Shown: piece by piece, positions 26,672-35,899 of the stretch
Layout: the number at the start of each line of letters is the position of its first letter
Position numbering within the stretch: position 1 is the stretch's first letter
DNA from: CAZENU01 sp965222125
Lineage (GTDB): Bacteria; Chloroflexota; Dehalococcoidia; Lucifugimonadales; CAZENU01
Direction: 5' to 3'
Length of the DNA stretch: 64,000 bases
Assembly (NCBI GenBank): GCA_965222125.1
Contig: CBDCTC010000006.1
Coordinates: forward strand, 1,364,001 to 1,428,000
Position numbers and translations under genes: made by a program
Notes under the pieces: model-generated
What the model was told of the DNA's origin: nothing
The model's input: only the letters and a program-made list of their open reading frames with translations
The model's database searches: none

Positions 26672-27295
26672 GTGATACCAGACCGGCCGAGAATAGGCAT
26701 TGTAGGGGTTCGAGCGTCCGACGCGGCGCTGCTCGAGAAGATAGTCAGCCGATCGGAGGGCTGCCCGGTTGTCGTGCCCCCCGCAAGTCCAGAGCTCGAC
26801 GGCCTCTCGGGACTGGTCGTCGCCGGCGGTGAAGGCGCAGCCGGACGCGGTGCAGCGACGGCGCTGGCCGAGGCCGCCATCGAACTTGATATGCCGGTGC
26901 TCGGCGTCGGGCCCGGAATGATCGCGCTGAACACCGCGTTCGGCGGTGCAGCGCCGAACGAAGTCGTGGGACACGACGTGGAGCTCGAAGACGGGGAGCC
27001 CGTGTCTGCCTACCACCGCATCTACATCGCGCCGGGAAGCAAGCTCGCGGCCATCGTAGGCTCCGGCGGGTTCGTCCGTGTCAACAGCCGCCACGGCGTG
27101 GGCCTGCGAGATGCCCACAAGTCGCCCCGGCTGTTGGCATCGGCCTATGGACTGGACGACGGCGTCGTCGAGGCGCTGGAGAGCCCGGAGCACGACTGGG
27201 TGATCGCGGTGCAGTTCAACCCGGAGCGTCGGATGGAGGTGCCCCCGCAGTTCGACCGGCTGTTCCAGGGCCTGGTCGAGCGGGCCGCACGGTAA
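26672..27295 (+). CDS. Class I glutamine amidotransferase-like protein without catalytic Cys and His
   Basis: About 207 residues with the fold of gamma-glutamyl-GABA hydrolases (peptidase C26, PuuD group): V-V-A-G-G-E-G-A, P-V-L-G-V-G-P-G-M, A-L-N-T-A-F-G-G, N-S-R-H-G-V and V-Q-F-N-P-E correspond to the family's blocks. But the nucleophile (G-I-C-R-G in active relatives) is Gly here, and the His of W-H-P-E is Asn. The triad is gone, so hydrolysis of glutamine amides is not expected; it is probably a binding or regulatory protein. GTG 26672 with GGGAG upstream is the best start. It lies between recA and gyrA. Confidence 0.7.
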   Translation: MIPDRPRIGIVGVRASDAALLEKIVSRSEGCPVVVPPASPELDGLSGLVVAGGEGAAGRGAATALAEAAIELDMPVLGVGPGMIALNTAFGGAAPNEVVGHDVELEDGEPVSAYHRIYIAPGSKLAAIVGSGGFVRVNSRHGVGLRDAHKSPRLLASAYGLDDGVVEALESPEHDWVIAVQFNPERRMEVPPQFDRLFQGLVERAAR

Positions 27296-27423
27296 GGGGG
27301 GGCCTTCTTCCCGGCCAGTCGCCCGCCCCGAGTCGTCGCCGCGGCACTCTCCGAAACCGTGGCTGCGACGGCCCGATGCGCGGAAAAGAGCGCGTCAAAT
27401 CCCTATATGAATGCTATCTGAAA

Positions 27424-27432
27424 TGTTATACT
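27424..27432 (+). promoter_or_regulatory. Extended -10 promoter of gyrA
   Basis: TGTTATACT (TATACT at 27427-27432 with TG one base before) is a good extended -10 element without a clear -35, in a short AT-rich island 160 nt before gyrA. Confidence 0.5.
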
Positions 27433-27440
27433 TGTACAAG
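27431..27440. promoter_or_regulatory. 10-bp palindrome overlapping the gyrA -10 element
   Basis: CTTGTACAAG (27431-27440) is a perfect palindrome that begins inside the -10 hexamer. A repressor bound here would block gyrA transcription; no known regulator can be assigned. Confidence 0.35.
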
Positions 27441-27592
27441 CACGGTCGAAGCGGCGCTGGTGCCGCCGACAGCAGGCCGCACCCTAGGCCTCCGGGCCGC
27501 GTTCCGCGCGGCGCCGTGAGATAGACCAGGCAACTTCCCCCGCTCGTATCGGCGAGCGACAGGCCACGGACCGACACGCGCAGGAGTGATCG

Positions 27593-30127
27593 ATGGTTCT
27601 CAAGACCCCCTACGGTTTCATAAAGCCGGCGCAGCTCGAAGACGAGATGCGTACCTCCTACATGGAGTACGCGATGAGCGTCATCGTCGCGCGGGCGCTG
27701 CCCGACGTGCGCGATGGCCTGAAGCCGGTGCAGCGGCGCATCCTCTATGCCATGGACGACCTAGGGATGCGGCCCAACTCACAGTACAAGAAGAGCGCCC
27801 GTCTCGTCGGCGAGGTGCTGGGAAAGTGGCACCCCCACGGCGACGCCCCCGTCTACGACGCGCTCGTCCGGATGGCGCAGCCGTTCTCACTCAGGCTGCC
27901 GTTGGTCGACGGCCAGGGCAACTTCGGCAGCGTCGACAACGACCCGCCAGCGGCCATGCGCTACACGGAAGCGAAGCTCAGCCAGGCCGCGACCGAGATT
28001 CTGGCCAATCTGGACCAGGACACAGTCGACTATGTCGACAACTTCGACGGCACGCTGCGGGAGCCCGTGGTGCTGCCCGCCCGGCTGCCCAACCTGCTGA
28101 TCAACGGCGCGGCCGGCATCGCGGTCGGGATGGCCACCAACATCCCGCCTCAAAACCCGACTGAGGTCTGCAACGGGGTGCTCGAACTAATAGCGAACCC
28201 GGAAGCGACCACCGAGGACCTGATGCGCCACGTTCGGGGGCCGGACTTCCCAACCGGCGCGACCATCATGGGGCGCGTGGGCATAAGGAACGCCTACACG
28301 ACCGGCAGGGGCCAGATGGTCGTCAGGGCCGTGGCGGACATCGAGCAGCCCAAGCGGTCCGGCAGGCAGCAGATCATCGTCACCGAGCTGCCCTACCAGG
28401 TCAACAAGGCGGCCCTGATCGAGAAGATAGCGGCGCTCGTGAAGAACAAGCGCCTCGAAGGCATCTCCGACATCCGCGACGAGTCGAACCGTGAGGGCAT
28501 GCGGATCGTGATCGAGTTGCGCTCGGGCGCACAGGGCCTGGTCGTGCTGAACAACCTGTACAAGCTCACGGCCATGCAGAGCTCCTTCTCCGCCAACATG
28601 CTCGCGTTGGTAGGAGGCATGCCGAAGATCATCACGCTCAAGTCCGCCCTGCAGAGCTACATCGACTTCCGGCGCGAGGTCGTCACGCGGCGCGCCCGCT
28701 TCGAGTTGAAGCGCGCGCGGGAGCGGGCCCACATCCTCGAGGGACTCAGGATCGCGCTCGCGAACCTGGACTCGATCATCGCCCTGATCAGGAACGCTGC
28801 GGACGCGGACGCCGCCAAGCAGGGCCTGATGGAGTGGTACAACCTCGACGCTGTCCAGGCCCAGGCGATCCTCGACATGCAGCTGCGCCGGATAGCCGCC
28901 CTGGAGCGCGAGAGGATTGAGACCGAGTACGGGGAGCTGCAGGCGACGATCGCGGAGCTGGTGGGGCTGCTGGCCGACCCGGCGAAGGTCTCCGCCGAGG
29001 TGGCCCGGGAGACGGAGGAGGTGAAGAAGAAGGTCCGGGGCGCGCGCCGCACGGCGATCGCCGGCGAAGCCCAGGAGTTCAGCCGCGAGGAGCTGGAGGC
29101 GCACGAGCAGGTCGTCGTCACCCTGAGCCAGGGCGGATACATCAAGCGAATCCCGGCCAGCACGTACCGCAACCAACACAGGGGTGGCAAGGGCGTCTAC
29201 AGCATGCGGACCAGGGAAGACGATCCCGTCCGCCACATCCTCGTGGGCGACACCCACGACACGGTGCTCTTCTTCACGAACACCGGCAGGGTGCTGTCTA
29301 CCCGGTCCTACGAGCTGCGGGCCGATATCTCCCGCAACACCCGGGGCGTGCCCGTGGCCAACGTCGTTCCCCTGAGCGACAGGGAGCACGTCAACGCCTT
29401 AGTCGGCGTGCGCAGCCTGCGGGAGGAGGGCCTGTTCCTGGTCCTGATCACCCGCAAGGGAAAGATCAAGCGCGTCGCGCTGGAGCAGATCTCCAAGATA
29501 CGGCGTTCCGGGCTGATCATCATGAACCTGGAAAAGGGCGACGAGCTCGTGACGGCTCGCCTGGCCAAGGACGACGACGACGTTATCATGGTCACCGAGC
29601 AGGGCATGTCGATCCGTTTCCCGGTCGCGGAAGTCACCCCGAGGCAGCGCGGCGCCGGCGGCGTCAAGGGGATGACGCTCGCGGGCAAGGACCGGATCAT
29701 GGCGATGGACATCGTTGTGCCCGATAGCAAGCTGCTGGTCATCGGGAGGCGGGGATACGGCAAGCTGACCGACCTCAACCGCTACGGTCAGCAGCACCGC
29801 GGCGGGTTGGGCATCCTGACGCTGAGGGTCACGAGAAAGACCGGCACGCTGGCAGCCGCGGAGGTGATAGCCGACAGCGACCAGGTGTACGTAGTGTCGA
29901 GGAAGTCGCTCGTGCTGCGCACCAACCTGTCGGAGATCCGCAACACCGGCAGGGCGACCCAGGGCGTCACGATATTCAAGCTGGACGACGACGACGCGGT
30001 GTCCGCCATCGCGTGCGTGGGCGAGCTCGAGGCCGAGGACGAGCCGAAGGCTCTGACGGACCTCGAAGGGAAGCCCGGAGCCAACGGCAGGCGCAACGGA
30101 CGGGTCGCGGCCAATAACGGGAAGTAG
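27593..30127 (+). CDS. gyrA: DNA gyrase subunit A
   Basis: 844-residue breakage-reunion subunit of type IIA topoisomerase. The catalytic Tyr is in A-M-R-Y-T-E near residue 124. The C-terminal wrapping domain has the GyrA box variant Q-H-R-G-G-K-G (canonical Q-R-R-G-G-K-G) near residue 529, which separates it from ParC. In the quinolone-contact helix the residues after H-P-H-G-D are A-P rather than the usual S-A of E. coli (positions 83 and 84). Ends with an acidic linker and a basic, Asn-rich tail. gyrB is not adjacent. Confidence 0.93.
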   Translation: MVLKTPYGFIKPAQLEDEMRTSYMEYAMSVIVARALPDVRDGLKPVQRRILYAMDDLGMRPNSQYKKSARLVGEVLGKWHPHGDAPVYDALVRMAQPFSLRLPLVDGQGNFGSVDNDPPAAMRYTEAKLSQAATEILANLDQDTVDYVDNFDGTLREPVVLPARLPNLLINGAAGIAVGMATNIPPQNPTEVCNGVLELIANPEATTEDLMRHVRGPDFPTGATIMGRVGIRNAYTTGRGQMVVRAVADIEQPKRSGRQQIIVTELPYQVNKAALIEKIAALVKNKRLEGISDIRDESNREGMRIVIELRSGAQGLVVLNNLYKLTAMQSSFSANMLALVGGMPKIITLKSALQSYIDFRREVVTRRARFELKRARERAHILEGLRIALANLDSIIALIRNAADADAAKQGLMEWYNLDAVQAQAILDMQLRRIAALERERIETEYGELQATIAELVGLLADPAKVSAEVARETEEVKKKVRGARRTAIAGEAQEFSREELEAHEQVVVTLSQGGYIKRIPASTYRNQHRGGKGVYSMRTREDDPVRHILVGDTHDTVLFFTNTGRVLSTRSYELRADISRNTRGVPVANVVPLSDREHVNALVGVRSLREEGLFLVLITRKGKIKRVALEQISKIRRSGLIIMNLEKGDELVTARLAKDDDDVIMVTEQGMSIRFPVAEVTPRQRGAGGVKGMTLAGKDRIMAMDIVVPDSKLLVIGRRGYGKLTDLNRYGQQHRGGLGILTLRVTRKTGTLAAAEVIADSDQVYVVSRKSLVLRTNLSEIRNTGRATQGVTIFKLDDDDAVSAIACVGELEAEDEPKALTDLEGKPGANGRRNGRVAANNGK

Positions 30128-30247
30128 GCCCGCGCGCCCTTCCCGCGCGTCGCATCCGGGCGCTGCGAAGAAAACCGTATCGGCTCGGGCTTCGTAGAAC
30201 TATGTAGAAGTCCAAGGCACCCGCAGCCGTAGGAGCGCCCGTTCGCC

Positions 30248-31639
30248 ATGACCCACCGGATCATACCAACACGCCTACTCGTCCTCGTCGCCGTCGTTCT
30301 CGCCTCCCTGATCGCGGCGTGCGGCACGGACGTCGAGTCGACGCCTCCCGCCGGGGAGCCCCAGGGAGCGGCGTCGGCGAGCGCCCCGACCGCTTCGCCG
30401 ACCGCGCTCGCTTCGCCGACCGCCGCTGCTCAGACCGCGCCCGCCCCGCCGGCCAAGGCCAAGCCGGCCGCCGATGCCCGGAGCAGCCTGACTGAGCTCA
30501 CCGACGCCTCGTGGGCGTTCCTGCAGCTGCTGACGAACGAGTTCAGCCCCCGTGAGAGCGCCACCGATCAGGAGCGCGTGGCGGCCGACTTCCTGGTGTC
30601 CGAGCTGGAGGCGTTGGGACTGGAGGCGGTCCTGCAGCCCTTCACGGTCGAGGTGCTGGACAGGGACGTCCCCGTGCTGTCGATCGACGGCACGGAGGAG
30701 CTCGACCTGGGCGGCATCCCCCTGCGACTCTCGGCCGAGGGCCGGGTGACGGGGGCGCTGGTCGACGTAGGGCTTGCGTTTCCCGAGGACGTCGATCCCG
30801 AGCGGCTCCGCGGGAAGATAGCGTTGATCCAGAGGGGGACGTTGACCTTCCAGGCCAAGGTGCGCCGTGTGCAGGAGGCGGGCGCCGTCGCCGCCGTGAT
30901 CTACAACGACTGGCCTGGACGCTTTGCCGGCCGTCTCTCGACCGCCTCCGAAATTCCGGCGATCTCAATCTCGCAGGAGAATGGAGAGGCCATCAAGGCC
31001 CGGATGGCGGACGGAGAGGTCACGGCGACGGTGTCGACCGTGCTGGAGACGGCGGACTCCCAGAACGTCGTGCTGAAGGTGCCGAGCGATTCTTCAGGCG
31101 GCCGCGTGGTCGTCCTGGGAGCCCACTATGACACGACTCCCGGCACCCAGGGCGCCAACGACAACGGCTCCGGCGCGGCCGCGTTGATGACGATTATCCG
31201 AGAGATCGCCGACGAGGAATTCCCGTTCGATCTGTGGTTCGTGCTGTTCGGCGCCGAGGAGATCGGCCTCTTCGGCAGCCAGCACTTCGTCGCCAGCCTG
31301 ACCATGGAGGAGCGGGACTCGATTGTTGCGATGTTGAACTTCGACGTGGTCGGGACCGGCGAGTTCGCCGAGGTCATAGGCGACGACGACCTGGTGGACG
31401 CCGCGATAGCGCACGGGGCGGCCCTGGGCATCGAGGTGCGCCGCGGCGTGCCCCTGGAAGGCGCCAGAAGCGATCACGCGCCGTTCAGGGTCGTCGGCAT
31501 CCCCGTGGCCTTCTTCCTGGCCGACGATCTTCAGCGCATCAATTCTCCGGCCGACACGATAGAGTTCGTGCGCCCGGAGCTGCTCGGGATCGCGTCGGCG
31601 ATCGGCTTGGGCGTCCTCGACACTCTCGCCGAACGCTAA
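30248..31639 (+). CDS. Lipoprotein M28-family aminopeptidase with PA domain
   Basis: 463-residue exported zinc peptidase. The N-terminus is a lipoprotein signal ending in the lipobox L-I-A-A-C (Cys at residue 26), then an Ala/Pro/Thr-rich tether. A protease-associated (PA) domain occupies about 150-270. The M28 core follows with metal ligands in G-A-H-Y-D, N-D-N-G-S-G, G-A-E-E, F-D-V-V-G and S-D-H-A-P-F, all present. It should release N-terminal amino acids from peptides outside the membrane, fitting the peptide-type ATPases elsewhere in the window. Confidence 0.88.
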   Translation: MTHRIIPTRLLVLVAVVLASLIAACGTDVESTPPAGEPQGAASASAPTASPTALASPTAAAQTAPAPPAKAKPAADARSSLTELTDASWAFLQLLTNEFSPRESATDQERVAADFLVSELEALGLEAVLQPFTVEVLDRDVPVLSIDGTEELDLGGIPLRLSAEGRVTGALVDVGLAFPEDVDPERLRGKIALIQRGTLTFQAKVRRVQEAGAVAAVIYNDWPGRFAGRLSTASEIPAISISQENGEAIKARMADGEVTATVSTVLETADSQNVVLKVPSDSSGGRVVVLGAHYDTTPGTQGANDNGSGAAALMTIIREIADEEFPFDLWFVLFGAEEIGLFGSQHFVASLTMEERDSIVAMLNFDVVGTGEFAEVIGDDDLVDAAIAHGAALGIEVRRGVPLEGARSDHAPFRVVGIPVAFFLADDLQRINSPADTIEFVRPELLGIASAIGLGVLDTLAER

Positions 31640-31649
31640 ACCGACCCGC

Positions 31650-32264
31650 CTACCTGAGGCTGAACGGCGGGTACTTGTCCGTCAGGCCGGCCAGCCATGC
31701 GTTCGTCCTGTAGGACCACCGCTGGACCCCGCTGACGAAGTTGAACAGCGCGCTGGAGTAGCGGCCCGTTATGAGCGCTATCCAGTACCCGATGTAGATG
31801 GCGATGAAGCCTACGATCCCCAGAGCGTACAGCACGATCAGGTGCGGGACGAGGAGGATGATCTTGGCGAAGAAGAGTGCTCCCAGAAGCGCCCGCCACC
31901 TCGACGGGGACTCCGGATAGTCGACCTCGAACGTCGCAGGGTAGTCCGGATCGGTTAGGCTGAAGGGCGGATAGCTGTCCGCAAGGCCGTACAGCCACGA
32001 GTCCGTCCTGGCGGACCATCGCTGGACACCGACAAGTAAGCTGAACAGTCCTTCGGGGTATTTCCCGGTTATGAGCACCGCCCAGTACCCGATGTACATC
32101 GCGACAAAGGCCGCGAGGCCCAGGAAGTAAAGGATAACCAGGTGCGGGACCAGGAGGACTATCTTGGCGAAGAAGAGGACCCCCAGCAGCGCCCGCCATC
32201 TCGACGAGGATTCCGGATAATCGACTTCGAACCTCATTGGGTAGTCACCGCCGGTTGTAGTCAT
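31650..32264 (-). CDS. Duplicated DUF4389 membrane protein
   Basis: 204 residues made of two near-identical halves of about 95 residues. Each half begins F-E-V-D-Y-P-E-S, has two hydrophobic helices (around L-V-P-H-L and I-G-Y-W), and ends G-V-Q-R-W-S ... Y-P-P-F-S-L. This is the DUF4389 unit, here in tandem, so the protein has about four membrane helices. ATG 32264 follows a strong GGGGGAGAG; an earlier in-frame start is unlikely. It converges with the M28 peptidase gene. Function unknown. Confidence 0.75.
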   Translation of the reverse strand: MTTTGGDYPMRFEVDYPESSSRWRALLGVLFFAKIVLLVPHLVILYFLGLAAFVAMYIGYWAVLITGKYPEGLFSLLVGVQRWSARTDSWLYGLADSYPPFSLTDPDYPATFEVDYPESPSRWRALLGALFFAKIILLVPHLIVLYALGIVGFIAIYIGYWIALITGRYSSALFNFVSGVQRWSYRTNAWLAGLTDKYPPFSLR

Positions 32265-32346
32265 GGTCGCTCTCCCCCAAGGTGATTTCGCCACAGACTG
32301 CCACGTCTTGTCGTAAATTGCAAACCCGGCCGCGGGTGGAGACCTT

Positions 32347-32384
32347 AAAGGGCGGCAACAAAGCGAAAGGGCGGCAACAAAGCG
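32347..32384. repeat. Exact 19-bp tandem duplication
   Basis: AAAGGGCGGCAACAAAGCG occurs twice head to tail (32347-32365 and 32366-32384), followed by a partial third copy. It lies in the 305-nt gap between the DUF4389 and aldo/keto reductase genes; no gene is seen in the gap. Confidence 0.7.
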
Positions 32385-32435
32385 CGGCAACGTCGCGGGG
32401 CCAGGCGGTGTCATCTAACCTGGACTCTCGATATC

Positions 32436-32460
32436 TGGATTCCGGCTCAAGGCCGGATGA
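32436..32460. repeat. TGGATTCCGGC-type palindromic repeat, diverged copy
   Basis: CTGGATTCCGGCTCAAGGCC followed by GGATGAC is a diverged copy of the palindromic unit found at 38953-39007 and 39212-39262. The stem is shorter here (CCGGC/GCCGG). Confidence 0.5.
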
Positions 32461-32569
32461 CGGTTGTGCGAAGGTCTCCGGGTGCGCGGGTCTAACTATG
32501 CCTTCCCGCCGCCTGTGGTAGATTAGGCGTCCCGGACGAGCTGGTCGGAAGCGAGAGAGGACAGGAGCC

Positions 32570-33514
32570 ATGGAGTACCGGACCCTGGGCCGCACCGGGT
32601 TCGAGGTGTCGCTGTTGAGCCTTGGGTCGGGCGGCGCCCGCACGCTGGGGCAGGCGCTCGGCTACAGCCAGGACCAGCAGACGGCGTTGGTTCGACGCGC
32701 GCTCGACCTGGGGGTGAACCTGATAGACACCTCCGCGGTGTACGGTGACTCGGAGGCGATCTTGGGCCGCGCGCTGGCGGGCGTGCCCAGGAACTCGTAC
32801 CTCCTGACGACCAAGTGGCTGGCGCTGGAGGACGGCAAGCTCGTGCCGGACCCGGCCCTGCTGACCAGCGGCGTCGAGGAGAGCCTGTCCCGCCTGCGGA
32901 CCGACTACGTCGACATCATGATGTTCCACGGCCCGCTGCCGGACGAGTACCCCGACGTCGTAGACAAGGTCTACCCGGCGATGGAGCGCCTGCGCGAGCA
33001 GGGCAAAGTCAGGGCCGTCGGCATCAGCACCCGCTACGTCGTGGACCCCGCGCAGGTCACGGCCGATCTCGCGCTCGAGCGGGACCCTGAGCTGTTCGAC
33101 GTCGTCATGCTCAAGTACGGCATCCTGAACCAGCACGCCGCGGTACGGATGTTGCCGCGGGCCATCGAGCACAACGTCGGTATCATGAACATGGCCGCCA
33201 TTCGTGAGAAGCTCCCGGACCACGCACTGCTGGAGCAGCTCATGCGGGACTGGAAGGCCGCCGGCCTCGTCCCGGCCGACAGCCTGCCCGACAGAGACCC
33301 CCTGGGCTGGCTCGTCCACGACGACGTCGACGCTGTGGTGACCGCGGGCTACAAGTTCGGCGCCGACCATCCGGCCGTCGCGACGGTGATCACCGGGACC
33401 GCGAGCATCGGCCATCTCGAGGCGAATGCGGCTGCGCTCGAGACGCCCCGGCTTTCGCCGGATGACACGCGGCGCCTCAAAGACCTGTTCGGGCACATCG
33501 TCGAGTACGTCTGA
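32570..33514 (+). CDS. Aldo/keto reductase
   Basis: 314-residue NAD(P)H-dependent oxidoreductase with a TIM barrel. The catalytic tetrad is visible: Asp and Tyr in D-T-S-A-V-Y-G near residue 48, Lys in T-T-K-W near 83, and His in M-F-H-G near 117. The subfamily resembles L-galactose or sugar-lactone dehydrogenases (AKR with the N-terminal Y-R-T-L-G-R-T-G). Next to two enolase-superfamily acid dehydratases, it may act on a sugar or its lactone. Weak GGAGCC ribosome binding site before ATG. Confidence 0.85.
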   Translation: MEYRTLGRTGFEVSLLSLGSGGARTLGQALGYSQDQQTALVRRALDLGVNLIDTSAVYGDSEAILGRALAGVPRNSYLLTTKWLALEDGKLVPDPALLTSGVEESLSRLRTDYVDIMMFHGPLPDEYPDVVDKVYPAMERLREQGKVRAVGISTRYVVDPAQVTADLALERDPELFDVVMLKYGILNQHAAVRMLPRAIEHNVGIMNMAAIREKLPDHALLEQLMRDWKAAGLVPADSLPDRDPLGWLVHDDVDAVVTAGYKFGADHPAVATVITGTASIGHLEANAAALETPRLSPDDTRRLKDLFGHIVEYV

Positions 33515-33635
33515 ACTGTGATTGACGTGATTTGGGGATTGGGATGATTGGTAGTCCCTCGTGGGCGCCCTCCCAGGCGGCGGTGGGGGACGGCTGAAAG
33601 TGCGGACGGTAAGCGCGAAGGCTGAGAGGAATGGG

Positions 33636-34688
33636 ATGAGGATCACAGACGTCAAAGCGGTCTATCCCCGCTGGGAGCACCTGCCCAAGGACGCGTGGCA
33701 GAGCCACTTCTGGCAGATCGTCGTGCGGGTGGAGTCGGACGCGGGCGTGGTTGGCCTCGGCTACGGCGGCGGCGGCCGACCGGCCGTATCGGTCGTGAAC
33801 GAGCACATGCGCGAGCTTCTCGTCGGGCGCCTCGTCGAGTCGGTCGACGACATACGCGACACGTGGAACTGGCTCTACTACAAGTCGGTGCCCTACGGCA
33901 GGACCGGGATTCCCGTCATGGCGCTCAGCGGCATCGACCTGGCCCTGTGGGACATGCTGGGGAAGGCGCAGGGCAGGCCCGTCTACGACCTGCTCGGCGG
34001 CCTGGCCGTCGACCGGGTCCGGGCGTACGCGACCTCGAAGGAGTTCGAGCGCGATCGTGACTCGGGCTACACGGCGGTGAAGGTCGGCACGGGCTTCTTC
34101 GGCCACGACGGCGAGGCGGACCGGATTGTGAGCGAAGTAGCCGCCGCCAGGGAGACCTACGGCCCGGACGCGTTGGTCATGACCGACTGCGGCATGACCT
34201 GGAACGCGGCCGACGCACTGGACATGGCCGACCGGCTGGCGGACTACGACGTCTACTGGTTCGAGGACGTTCTCACGCCCGACCATCTCGACGAGCTGGC
34301 GGCCCTCAAGCCCAGGGTGAAGCCGGTTCTGCTGGTCGGCGGCGAGCACAACTACACGCACCACGACTTCGCGGCCATCGCCGAAGCGGGAGCGCTCGAC
34401 CTGTGGCAGCCGGACATCACCTGGTGCGGCGGGATCACCGCCGGCCTGCGCATCGTGGAGCTGGCGCGTGACGCCGGCGTGCCCGTGGTGCCCCACCGCG
34501 GGGGCGAGATATGGGGGCTGCACCTGCTGGCGGCAACCGGCTGCGGCGATCTGGCCGAGACGATGCCACACCGCTGGTCTCCGCCCCAGGACGAGCTGTG
34601 GTTCGACGAGCCCCGTCCTGTTAACGGGTTAATCGCGCCGCTGGACAGGCCCGGCTTCGGCGTGGTGCTGAACGAGGCCATGCTGTAG
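33636..34688 (+). CDS. Mandelate racemase/muconate lactonizing enzyme family protein
   Basis: 350-residue member of the enolase superfamily, which abstracts the alpha proton of a carboxylate with Mg2+. The capping domain (residues 1-120, with G-I-D-L-A-L-W-D) is followed by the barrel: T-A-V-K-V-G on strand 2, the first metal Asp in T-D-C-G-M-T-W, Glu in W-F-E-D, Glu in G-G-E-H, and the strand-7 His region V-P-H-R-G-G. The pattern fits sugar-acid dehydratases. ATG 33636 with GAGAGGA upstream. Its stop is 13 nt before the next enolase-type gene, so the two form an operon. Confidence 0.85.
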   Translation: MRITDVKAVYPRWEHLPKDAWQSHFWQIVVRVESDAGVVGLGYGGGGRPAVSVVNEHMRELLVGRLVESVDDIRDTWNWLYYKSVPYGRTGIPVMALSGIDLALWDMLGKAQGRPVYDLLGGLAVDRVRAYATSKEFERDRDSGYTAVKVGTGFFGHDGEADRIVSEVAAARETYGPDALVMTDCGMTWNAADALDMADRLADYDVYWFEDVLTPDHLDELAALKPRVKPVLLVGGEHNYTHHDFAAIAEAGALDLWQPDITWCGGITAGLRIVELARDAGVPVVPHRGGEIWGLHLLAATGCGDLAETMPHRWSPPQDELWFDEPRPVNGLIAPLDRPGFGVVLNEAML

Positions 34689-34701
34689 GAGGAGAATCGG
34701 A

Positions 34702-35844
34702 GTGAGCGACAGCATCGTCCTCGACAGGGTGGAGTTCGCCGCGGTTCGGGTGAACCAGAACACCGAGTGGGGCCTCGCCGAGGTGTTCGACCGCGACGGC
34801 GCGAGCGCCGTGGCCGAGTTCGTCGAGAGGGCCGGCGAGCCGAACGTCGCGGACCTCATAGCCGAGCTCGTCGGCTCGCTGGCCGGGAAGAGTCTGGAGA
34901 GCGACGAGTCCGTCGCCGATGCCGCGTGCGTCGACGAGAGCCGGTTCAAGCCGTTCGGCGGGCCAGCTATCGCCGTCAGCGCCGTACGCTCGGCTGTGAC
35001 CATCCTGCAGGCTGTACACGCCGGAGTCAGCCTGACGGAGCAGCTCGGGGGTTCGCCGAAGGACAGCGTCGAGCTGTACGCCAATATCAACCGGGCGCTG
35101 CTGGGCGGGGAACGGTCGCCCGCAGGCTTCGGCAGGATGGCCGAACGGATGGCCGCCAGGGGGTTTCGCACCATCAAGTGCGCCCCTTTCGACGAGGTCG
35201 ACGCGTCGAAGACGGGCCCGGACGCCGTGCGCGCGGCCCGCGTCGGGATCGAGAGGGTCGCGGCCGTACGCTCCGCCATCGGGCCTGACGTGCGGCTGCT
35301 GGTCGACTGTCACCGGCGGTTCGACCTGGAGAGCGCCCTGGTCGTCGCGGACGAGCTGTCCAGGCTGGACATCGGCTGGTTCGAGGAGCCGGTCGACACG
35401 GAGACGGAGCAGGACGACATGGCGGAGATAGCGCGTCGGGTGTCGATGCCGGTCGCCGGCGGGGAGTCGCTGTACGGCGCCGCGGCCTTCGAGGGGCTGA
35501 TGCAAAAGCGCTCGGCGCACGTCATCATGCCCGACGTCATGTTCTGCGGCGGGGCCGCCGAGGCCCACAGGGCCGGCCTGCTCGCCGACCGCATGGGCGT
35601 CGGCTTCTCGCCGCACAGTCCGTCCGGGACGGTGTCGCTGCTGACCAGCGGCCACGTCTGCGCGGCCGCGCAGAAAGCGATGCCACTCGAGCACGCGGTC
35701 GAGGAGGCCCAGTGGCGTCACGAGCTGCTGGACCCGCCGGAGCGGGTCGAGGACAGCCGGCTGTGGCTGGACCCCGGGCCGGGGCTCGGCGCCGCCCCCA
35801 ACTGGGCGGTGATCGAGCGCCGGGGCCGCCGCTGGGCCCTGTAG
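34702..35844 (+). CDS. Enolase-superfamily enzyme (MR/MLE type), second copy
   Basis: 380-residue relative of the preceding protein but clearly diverged. Barrel residues: K in T-I-K-C-A-P, Asp in V-D-C-H-R-R-F-D, Glu in W-F-E-E-P, Glu in G-G-E-S-L-Y-G, and His in S-P-H-S-P-S-G. The T-I-K-C-x-P-F-D segment resembles a group of galactarate/fuconate-like dehydratases. GTG start at 34702 behind AGGAGGAG. Two different acid dehydratases in tandem plus an aldo/keto reductase suggest a route for a sugar acid; the individual substrates are unknown. Confidence 0.85.
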   Translation: MSDSIVLDRVEFAAVRVNQNTEWGLAEVFDRDGASAVAEFVERAGEPNVADLIAELVGSLAGKSLESDESVADAACVDESRFKPFGGPAIAVSAVRSAVTILQAVHAGVSLTEQLGGSPKDSVELYANINRALLGGERSPAGFGRMAERMAARGFRTIKCAPFDEVDASKTGPDAVRAARVGIERVAAVRSAIGPDVRLLVDCHRRFDLESALVVADELSRLDIGWFEEPVDTETEQDDMAEIARRVSMPVAGGESLYGAAAFEGLMQKRSAHVIMPDVMFCGGAAEAHRAGLLADRMGVGFSPHSPSGTVSLLTSGHVCAAAQKAMPLEHAVEEAQWRHELLDPPERVEDSRLWLDPGPGLGAAPNWAVIERRGRRWAL

Positions 35845-35899
35845 GCGCTCCCCGCGGCGCGGCTGTCTGCTACCGTGGTTACCTGTGAGGACTGATCGT

